Shown piece after piece: positions 7,939-16,800 of a stretch of 64,000 nucleotides of DNA. The DNA comes from Variovorax sp. S12S4 (lineage in GTDB: Bacteria > Pseudomonadota > Gammaproteobacteria > Burkholderiales > Burkholderiaceae_C). The stretch is taken from positions 5,309,001 to 5,373,000 of the forward strand of contig NZ_JALPKR020000002.1 in the NCBI RefSeq assembly GCF_023195515.1, given 5' to 3'. Positions within the stretch are counted from its first letter, which is position 1. Every line of letters begins with the position of its first letter. The notes under the pieces were generated by a model. It did no database searches, was not told where the DNA came from, and saw only the letters and a list, made by a program, of their open reading frames with translations. Made by a program: the position numbers and the translations under genes.

Positions 7939-8832
7939 TTATTTCCGGATGCAACCGGATTCATGTCTTCGCGCGCGCCATTTCTCGCGGCAAATCGGTG
8001 GAGGGGCTATCCAATCATTGGCTCGGCTTGAGCCAACGACTGACCTTTCCGAGCAACCCTTGTGCAGGGGGACCCAGCCGGGTTTGAGGAACTCGTACTC
8101 ATCGTCGTAGTGCGCCAACGGCTCTATTGGCATCAACTCCATGGGAACGAGCGGGCTCTCGATCTGCACAGGGATGCCTTTGAGCCAGCAGAGTTTGGCT
8201 TCCAGGGTGCCAAGATAGGACATGAAGTCTTCAATCCGAACGTCGACGCTCTTGATGCGAGCATGCTTGTCTTGAATCAATCGCTCTAGACCAGCCTTGT
8301 CACGTTTCAGAAGCAGAGAATAAAAATCCTCTCCTTTCGCGCACTCTTCGCGCCAAGGCTTTCTTCCATTCTTGGCCATCTTCTCAATCTTGGTCTGCAG
8401 CGCTTCGTGCTCGTCGCGAATCGCGAGCTGCAACATGTGAAGCTCAAATCTTCCCGTTAGAGGATTCCCTCTCTCTCGAATCAACTGAGGGTTCTCTACA
8501 TTTGCCATCGCATTGATGATCTCGATATTGTCAGATAGAAGCGCATAAAAGCAGTCACCCGGAAGACTGAAATCCGCGCCTCCATCCTGCCCTAAGCTGG
8601 CCAACTTCAATTTGCTTGCCACGTAAAAATGTTGCTTCATTGCTTGCGCATTGCCCTCAATAAAGTAGGCGTGCACGCCGCGCGTTTCAGATAGGCCTGC
8701 CAAGCCACACAAAATTGATCCGAGCCGAACACTTTTTCGTCGGTGCAAAAACCAGTCCATTTGACGAGGCAGACTGGCTTCCTCTGCATTTAGTACATTT
8801 TGCAGCCCCTGTTCTCGAGTCAAATTATTCAT
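7939..8832 (-). CDS. Second immunity-like protein BcpI' (C-terminus frameshifted)
   Basis: 297 residues from ATG 8832 (MNNLTREQGLQNVLNAEE). It is paralogous to the copy next to bcpA, sharing LSETRGVHAYF, KQHFYVASKL, LLSDNIE, HMLQLAIRDEHEALQ and FYSLLLKRDKAGLERLIQD. The helical layout and the late GIPVQIESPLVPMELMP segment recall Imm49-type immunity proteins; that is a low-confidence resemblance. After GWVP the C-run on the coding strand is one base shorter than in the sister copy. The normal ending GLLGKVSRWLKPSQ is therefore in another frame, and about 41 unrelated residues (LHKGCSERSVVG and on) are added instead. The core domain is intact, so it may still function. It ends 12 bases before bcpO. 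Confidence 0.7.
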   Translation of the reverse strand: MNNLTREQGLQNVLNAEEASLPRQMDWFLHRRKSVRLGSILCGLAGLSETRGVHAYFIEGNAQAMKQHFYVASKLKLASLGQDGGADFSLPGDCFYALLSDNIEIINAMANVENPQLIRERGNPLTGRFELHMLQLAIRDEHEALQTKIEKMAKNGRKPWREECAKGEDFYSLLLKRDKAGLERLIQDKHARIKSVDVRIEDFMSYLGTLEAKLCWLKGIPVQIESPLVPMELMPIEPLAHYDDEYEFLKPGWVPLHKGCSERSVVGSSRANDWIAPPPICREKWRARRHESGCIRK

Positions 8833-8946
8833 GTCAACTTATCTCAATCTGATTTAATGGTTCTTTTCTCCTATTTCCGGATGCGACCAGATTCATGTCT
8901 TAGCGCAAGCTATTCCTAGTGGCAAATCCCCGGACGTGTTACCCAA

Positions 8947-9763
8947 TCATTGGCTCGGCTTGAGCCAACGGCTGACCTTTCCGAGCAACCCTTGTGCGGG
9001 AGGGACCCATCCGGGTTTGAGGAACTCGTACTCATCGTCGTAATGCGCCAACGGCTCTATTGGCATCAACTCCATGGGAACGAGGGGATTCTCGATTTGC
9101 ACAGGGATGCCTTTGAGCCAGCAGAGCTTGGTTTCCAGGGTGCCAAGATAGGACATGAAGTCCTTAATGTGAGCGTTGACGCTCTTGATGGGGGCATGCC
9201 TGTCTTGAATTAGCCGCTCCAGGCCTGCCTTGTCTCGCTTCAAAAGAAGGGAGTAGAAATCCTGCCCCTTCGCGCACTCTTCGCGCTCTGGCTTTTTGCC
9301 ATTCTTGGCCAACTTTTCGATCTTGGCCTGCAGCGCTTCATGCTCGTCGCGAATCGCGAGTTGCAGCATATGCACATGAAATCTTGCCCAGAGGGGATTG
9401 TCTCGTTCCCGAATAAAATCCGGCGTTTCTACATTCGCCAATGCATTGATGACCTCAATGTTGTCAGATAGGAGGCCATATAAAAAATTGCCCGCGAGAT
9501 GGAATTCCGCACCCCCGTCCTGTCCCACGCTGGCCAATGTCAATTTGCTTGCCACGTAGAAGTGCTGTTTCAGCGCGCGCGCTACCCTCAACGAAATAGG
9601 CATGCACCCCGCGAGTTTCAGATAGGCTCGCGAGACTCGTCAGAACCGCTCCCAGCACTACCTTATTTCTACGATATAAGATCCGTTCAATGTCTTCCGG
9701 TCGATCTCTTTCTTCGAGGATCAACAAATCGGTCAACCTTTGCTCACGAGTCCTCATAGTCAT
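8947..9763 (-). pseudogene. bcpI: CDI immunity gene bcpI, frameshifted in a GC-dinucleotide tract
   Basis: Starts at ATG 9763, 6 bases after the bcpA stop, where the cognate immunity gene of a CDI locus belongs. The first frame reads to RGVHAYFVEGSARA and then diverges to a stop at 9464. The next frame picks up exactly with LKQHFYVASKLTLASVGQDG and runs to KPSQ-stop at 8947. Comparison with the sister gene shows two bases missing at a GCGCGCGCGC run (about 9575-9585): one more GC would restore an open frame of about 273 codons. As written no full-length product is made. It may be a true mutation, a reversible slippage state, or a sequencing error. Confidence 0.8.
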
Positions 9764-9769
9764 TGCTGT

Positions 9770-10885
9770 TCACCTCAACTTGACGATGGTCATGCCATTC
9801 TGATTCACACCCGATACGATCTTAACGAGGTTGCCGCTCTTCCGGGCGGCCTCGATGGCATCCGCTGTGCGTATGGATGCCGGGATTTTGGAGTCTCTTA
9901 GCGTCTTCACCGTATCGGTGATCCAATCATCTGACATTTGCGGCTTCAAATTGGTTGTTGTATTTTGCGGACTCAATTTGATGGTTCCATCCGCATTAAG
10001 AGGTTTGACCTCGCTGACATAGACTTTGCCATCCTTCAAGTAGACGCCATCAAAGCAATTGCTGCCGCATTTTCCATTGAGAGGGGTGTAGCCATTGCGA
10101 ATGAAATAATTGTCGGCCACCAACTCGCGGACATCGCCTTGCAAGGTTGTATTGGGTAGCTTCTCGATTTGAGACAGCATGTTCAGGTCTGACGAGGTCA
10201 GCTTCACCGGCATCCCCTCCATCGTCATCTTCTGTGCGCTGATATTGCCACCTGACGACGGCACGACCTTTCCGGCCAACGCCACGTCCAGGGATTCGGC
10301 AAGACGGGCAACCGTGCCGAGGCCACGATTGATGATGGCCCCACCCAGAACCAATTCCTCAACGATGTGATCGGGCGTCGCCGAGCCGTTCCGCGCGCGG
10401 AAATTCTCCAGTCGAGTGGCATCGCGCTTGGCCAGATCAAGCACGATCAGGCTCGCCGCCTGCCCAAAGAATGTATTGATGTACGGATCGGCTTGCTGTT
10501 CTGGCGTGGCGCTGAAGTAGGTTTGCACATCCCCGTTGCTTCCATAGCTGTGCTGGGTGACCCCGTTGACTACGATGGGGCTGCCGACATACGGGCTCAG
10601 GATGTTTTGCGCTTCGCGCAAGTCTTGAACGTATCGCTCCACGCCGCCGCGGGCGCCTTCGCTGTTGGGATCCAGCGTCGTCGCAAGAAGGGTCGCCAGA
10701 TACGCCGCATTCTTCGCGTTCTCATCGTTGTCGACTTGGCCCTTCGCGGTCTTCTCCAGAATGTCTGTCCAGTAGACGGTTGCCTTTTTCTCGCATTCGC
10801 TGCTACCAGCGCACAGCTGCTTGGCTTTATCGGCAGCAAGCTTGCCGATCAATTGACGCTCTGTCGGATGCAACTGCCTGTTGTT
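9770..10885 (-). other. Variable C-terminal region of BcpA with candidate PD-(D/E)XK nuclease toxin
   Basis: The region from NNRQLHP (codon at 10885) to the stop is about 370 residues. First comes a helical segment with two Cys (KQLCAGSSECEKKA), then a hydrophobic entry-like segment (IVEELVLGGAIINRG). The last 155 or so residues are the candidate toxin. It contains GDVRELVADNYFIRNGY, then CFDGVYLKDGKVYVSEVKPL, then KPQMSDDWI. The spacing Glu (about 3202), Asp (about 3227), Glu-X-Lys (3240-3242) matches the PD-(D/E)XK nuclease core shared by many polymorphic toxins. The target (DNA or tRNA) cannot be told from sequence. Confidence 0.6.
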
Positions 10886-13800
10886 GACATCCACGCTCGC
10901 CGCACTGACTGCACCGGCTGTGCCTCCGGCAATCCCTCCGATGGCCGCCGCGGTGATGGCCCCCAACGCCTGCGCGACGGGCGTCTCCAATCCCATCTGG
11001 TCGATCGCGTCGCCAATCCTGGGCATCAGCGCCGCACTCGCGCCCGCTCCGATCGCCCCGGCCACCCCACCGCTCAGCAACCCCGCCCCCATGTGGGCGG
11101 CCACGCGATACCTTCCGTCCTCGTCCCATTTGGCGGCCTCGTCGAGCAAGGCCTGCTTCTTGTCCGGATCACTCTCCTTGCCCGCTTGGTTGCGCAACTC
11201 TGCGGCCTGTTTGCCCGCATAGGTGCCGATCTCGCGCGCGATGTTCTGGTTGAACTGCTGCGTCAGCTGTGCCTGGGCTTGCACATTCTGAATGATGGTC
11301 TGGGTGTTCCAGTCCTTGATCAGGGTACCTGCGCTGCTGGCGTCACCCGTCCTGACGCTCTGGTCGCCCGCAATTCCCGAGATGCCGGACCTCGTAACGC
11401 TGGCCTGGTTGTTGCCGCTGTAGCTGCCGAGCCCAGGACTGCCGCTCAGTGGCACCGCCGACTGTCCCTCATGGGGGCTCCAAGATGGACTCGGGTTGCT
11501 GGGCGTCGTGTATCCCAGGCCCACGCTGCCTCCGACCGAATAACTGCTCCCGCTCGACTGGCTCACGTTCTGCAGGTCGCTCATCGTGAGCGCGCCGCCG
11601 GTATGAAAGCTGTTCTTGCCTGCATCGATGGCCGCCTGCGTGCTCTCGATCACCGCGCCCGTCAGGTTCGTGTTGCCCTTGACGTTCACATCGAAGCCGC
11701 CATCCCCAGCCTTGATGCCCGCCTGCACGGCGGGACTGATGAAGACCCCATTGGCTTTGGCGCTGGCCGAGTTCGCGCTGACCGTCGCGACAACCCCGTA
11801 GCAGATCGGCGGTATGCACAGGCTCACGCCGAAGCCGCCGCTGGACTGCCGGCTCTGGCCCACGCTCACGTCCTGCAAGCTGGCGATGTTCAGGTCGCCG
11901 CCCACGTCCGCCTTCACGCGGTTGGCTTCGATCGTTGCCCCATTGAGCGTGAGATTGCGGCCACTGGAGATGTTCACGGCGTTGCCGCCGGAGACCTGGG
12001 TGGCGTTGTACGTGATCTCGTTCTGGTTATCGCGGCCTTTGCCGTTTTGCACGCCCAGTTGAATGCTGAAGCCATTCTGTGAGCCGGCCCCGAAGGTCAC
12101 GCCCACGCTGGTTCCATGACTGGAATTTTGGCCCGCCGTCACGCTGGTGTTCTTGCTGGCCTCTAGCGTGATGTCGTTGTCCGCCGCCAGGTTGACGTTA
12201 TTGCCCGCCGCGATGGTGGAGCCCACGGCATGGATGTTGGAGCTGGCCCCTGCGCCCGTGGCAACAATGTTGACGTTGTTGGCCCCCGTGACGCTGGAGC
12301 CCACGGCCGTGGAGCTGGTGCTGAAGCTGGTGCCTTGGCTGGTGTTGCGGCTCGCGGTCACGCTCACGCCGTAGCTCAGCGTGCTTGCTTCGCTCATGCT
12401 GCTCAGGCTGGGGCCGCTGCCGCTCAGGGCACCAGCGAGCGTGTTGCCCGCGTCATACGCCTGTTTGCCCGCCATGGCCAGATTGATGGCGCCCAACGCC
12501 TGCATGCGACCGTTGCCGCTGGTGTCTTCCATCGCCCGGACGGTGCTCTGGGCGTTGCGCAGGCTGTCCGTGCTGATGCCCATGAAGCTGGCGCTGCCGC
12601 CCAGCTTGCTGCTGGAACTGCGCTGCACCGTCATGCTTTGCTCGGTGTTGTAGGCCTCGTTGATGGTGACGTTCTTCGCCAGGATGTTGACGTCGCCGCC
12701 GGCGAGCGGGCCGGCCTGTCCCGCAGCCATCACGCTGCTGGCGGTCTGGCGGTATTCGTTGCCGGCCACCAGCGTCACGTTACCCCTGAGGCTGGCCACC
12801 TGGCTGGCCTGCTGGGTGGTGCGGCTGGTCGTCTGGGCGCCGAAGTCCTTGATATGGCCCAACCCAGGCTGCGACCAGGAACCGATAAAGCCGCTCTTGG
12901 CGTTGGCCGAGGAACTGCTGCTGAGTTCGGTGTTCTGCGCGCTCTCGATGGTGAGGTTGCGCCCGGCCATCATCGTGACGTTCCCATCGGCAACCACGGT
13001 CGCTGCCTGCAAGGTGGTGTCTCGCCCGCTGACGGTCTGCAGGCTGCCGGCCGAGATGGTGGTGCCGACCGCCTGGGTCGTGATATCGACGCTGGTGCTG
13101 TTGCCCGAATTCTTGCGATTGCCGTAGCCGCCGACCGGTCCGCCAGCGTCTGAAGCAAGTGCCCAGGCCCGCGACAAGCCCGTGCTGCTGGTGCGCTGCT
13201 GGCTGGCGTGCAGTTCGGTGCTGCTGCTGGTGGCGGTCGTGAGATTGATGTCGCGGCCGGCCGACAGGCTCATCCCGCCGTCGGAACTAAGTTGCGCAGC
13301 CTGGAGGTTGACGTCGTTGCCGGCCACGACGGCCACGGACTTGCCGCTCAGGCTGCTAGAGAGCACCTCGGTGGTGGCGGTGCTGTCGAGGGTGCTGGAG
13401 CTGCTCTTCCTGAACAGGCCGTTGGAAGACTTCTGCGTGGCCGTCGCAACGCTGGTGGTGGCCTGGCCCGCGGTCAGGTTGATGTCGTTCTTGGCCGTGG
13501 CGACCAAGGCGCCGTCGGTGCTCTGAACGGCACCCGCGCGGATGTTCAGGTCATTGCCGGCCGCGAGGCGCACGTTGTCCTGGCCCTGGATGACCGAGCC
13601 GACCTCGTGGGTCTCGGACGAGATTCCCGCCCAACCCTTGCCGGCCGCCACGATGGTGTAGCCCTCGACGACCGTGCCGAGATTGATGTTACGCCCCGCA
13701 CCCACCGCAGCCGATCCCGCGCTGACCAGCGCGGCGCCGACGAGGTTGGCGTCGCGCCCGGCCGACGCGACCAACGTCCCACCCGGATTGGTGACGTACA

Positions 13801-16800
13801 CACCGGCGATGCGGTCGATGGCGGTATTGCCGCTTGCGCTCTGCGTCGTCGTCTGGATGTTGATGTCGCGACCGGCGGTCAACGCCACGGCATCCCGTGC
13901 CGTGATGCTGCCGCCGATGTTGTTCAGGTCGTTGCGGGCATTGATGCCGATGCCGCCGCCGACGATGCGCCCGCCGAGGTTGTTCACGTTCTCGGCGTCG
14001 ATCTTGACCAGACTGCGGCCGGCGATGGTGCCCGTATTGGTTACATCGCCCGAGCTCTTGATGATGGCGGCGTCCGCGCTCAACAGTGCACCCGAACCGT
14101 CGATATCGCCGGGTCGCACCCGCACATAGACCTGCGGCACCAGCACACGCTGGGTGCTGCCGTCTGGCAGCGTGACCGTCTGCTCGACCAACCACACGAT
14201 GTCGCTGGTCAGCTGTGCCATCTGCGCCGCGCTCAACCCTACCCCTGGACGCAAGCCGTACTGCTTCGCGAAGGTCACACCCGCGTTCATCAGCGCGGTG
14301 TATTGGTCATCATCATTGTCGAAGCCATCGAGATAGCGGTAGCCCGTGAGCTGCGCGACCTGCTCGCGAATGAGCTTCTGTTCGTAGAAGCCATCGCCCA
14401 GGCGCTTGAGGATGTTGTTCGGATCCTGGCCTAGGTTGTTCAGCAGGTAGTCGCTGCTGAGCCACATGCGCTTGTTCGTGAAACGCGGATCGGTCTCGAT
14501 CAGGTAGCGGCCAGGGCCCGCATGGATGTTGAACAAACTGGCGTTGGGCAGACGCGTGTTCGGCAGGCTGGTGCGCACCACCATGGGGACGGTCTGGGCG
14601 CCTGCGCCTCCGGTCCCGCCGGCCGCGCCTGCTGCGGTGCCCGAGGTCGGCGCCGCCCCGCCGACGTTGGCCGCCACTTCCACGATGGTCGCTTGTCCCT
14701 TGCCGGTCACCCCGCCGGTGCCGCCCGCGCCGCCCGCTGCGCCGCCCACGGGCGCTGTGCCGGCGTTGTAGCCGGTGGTGGCATTGGTGTTCTCCTGGTA
14801 TTTGTAGCCGCCCAGCAGGACCGTCGTCGGCGCGGTAGTGATCGGAATGTTCTGACCCTGGTCCTGCCCGTTGTTGTCGACCCCCGACGCCAAGCCCGTG
14901 ACCGTGCGCCAGCCTGTCAGCTGGGAGGACTGGTAGTCGGTGGCGGTGATCGTCCCGCCCGCCAGCACCTGGCTGTTCTCGTTGTACAGGCGGCCGTTGA
15001 CATTCATGTCGCCGCCGGCCACGAGATGGGCGGGATCGGCGTTGATGGCCGTGTCCTCAGTGGTGGTCAGGAGGTTGCTCCACACGGTGTAGCCGCCGAT
15101 GCCCACGAGCTCGCCAGTGTCCTTGCGGTACACAAAACCGTTGGCACCGTCGACGGTGACTTCACCCAGCGCGTAAGGTGTGGTCCTGCCGACACCGCTG
15201 CCGACCAGGGTGACTGGCGCGACGCCGAACCGCAGTTCGGACGTTTGCGTCGGCGTGCCCATCTGCAGATGCACGTCGCGGTTGTTGACCTGCGCCATCG
15301 CAATGGACATGTCGCCCATCGACTCGATGTCCGCACTCAGGTTGTCGAGCACGGCGCCCTGGCCGATGGCTTGGCGATTGGCGTCGAGCGCTCCGCCGAT
15401 GTTCATCGACCCCGCGCCCAGGCCGCCGCTGAAGATCAGCGCGTGCTCGCGGTTGGTGATGGTGCCCGCACCGATGTTCAGGGTGTTGCGTGCCGCAATC
15501 GTTCCCGCCTTGGTCGCGCCATTGAGCGTTTCGGCATCGTTGAGCAGCGTGCCGACGGCGATGGAGATGTCGTTGCCGTAGATGCGGCCCGTGCCGATGT
15601 TGTTCAGCGTGCCCGCATTGATCTGGGTCTTCCCGGTGCTGTCGATCAGGCCGCGGTTGATCAGCGTGCCCGCGGCGTTGACGACCGTACCCGTCCCCGA
15701 CATCTCCGCGTTGGCCGTGTTGTCCACGTTGTTGCCGCCCACCGTGAGCGTCTGGCCCGCGAGCAGCTTGCCGTTGTTCGTGAAGTTGCCGGTGGTGGTG
15801 TAGGTCAGGTTGCCGTTGGCGGCCACCTCGCCGTTGTTCACGATGTCCTGCGTGAGCGCAATGCCCAGGTCCTGGCCCGAGACGGCCCGGCCGTCGCCGC
15901 TGAAGGTCGCGGCATCGATCTGCAGGCTCTTGTCGGCCACCAGCGTGCCGCCGGTGTTCACCAGGTTGAGCGTCTTGGCGCCGGGGTTGGCCGCGTTGGG
16001 ATCGACGATCTTGAGCGTGTCGCCCGCCGAGATCAGTCCATTCGTGTTGTTGACGGTGCCGCCGCTGGTGAGGGTGGCATTGACGTCGGCGCGGATGGCA
16101 CCTGAGGTGTTGTCAAGGTTCCCCGCGCCGATGGCCACGTTCTGGCCTTCGATGCCTTGATTGGTGCCGAGGGTATTGGTGTTGGCGATGCTGCCGGCGT
16201 TCAGCGTCGTCGTGGCCGCCGAGCGGATCAGGCCCTTGGTATTGGTCAGCGTTCCCGCGTTGATGCCGAGGTTGCCCACCGCCAGTGTCTCGCCGCCGGT
16301 GTTGTCGTAGCCTGCTCCGTTGGTGTCGATCGCCACCGTGGACTGCCCGAGCACCTGGCCTCCACCCGTGTTGGAGAAGGCCTGCGTGTCGGCGACCAAT
16401 GCGTTCTTCGCGCCGATGAAGCCGGCGCTGTTGACGACCGTTCCGGTGGTCAAGTTGAGCGTATCGCCGCTGGTGATGCCGCCTTGGCCGTTGGTGTAGC
16501 CGGCCGCGTTCGTGTTGGTGAGCGTCTGTCCGTTCGTGTTGACGGTCATGGCGTCGCCCGACTGGACCAGGCCGGCGTCGTTCACCAGCGCGCCCGAGCT
16601 CACCGCCACCGTGGTGGTCGCGGCCAGCGTGCCTTGCGTGTTGTTCAGCGTGTTGCCGTGCGTGTCCACCACCAGGCTGTTGCCGAAGACTTTGCCCGAT
16701 TGGTTGCTCAGACCGCCATTGCTCAAGGTGGTCGCGCCGCCGGCTTGCAAGGTGCCGCTGTTGTTCGTCGTCGCGCCCGTGGTCGTGACATTCAGGTTGC

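Larger units (their letters stand above)
7924..9768. repeat. Tandem duplication of the immunity gene region
   Basis: Two diverged units of about 0.9 kb lie head to tail, at about 7924-8832 and 8857-9763. Homology starts in the leader of bcpO (GGTTCTTTTCT, TATTTCCGGATG) and is repeated at 8858. It continues through CCAATCATTGGCTCGGCTTG and the whole immunity-like coding region. The bases between the two genes (8833-8946) hold only this repeated leader. Confidence 0.85.

Noticed and set aside
5537..7954. Single 805-codon frame joining bcpO DNA and bcpB
   Set aside because: The first part is the wrong frame of bcpO. The TpsB signal peptide starts cleanly at 7318 and bcpO has its own lipobox frame.
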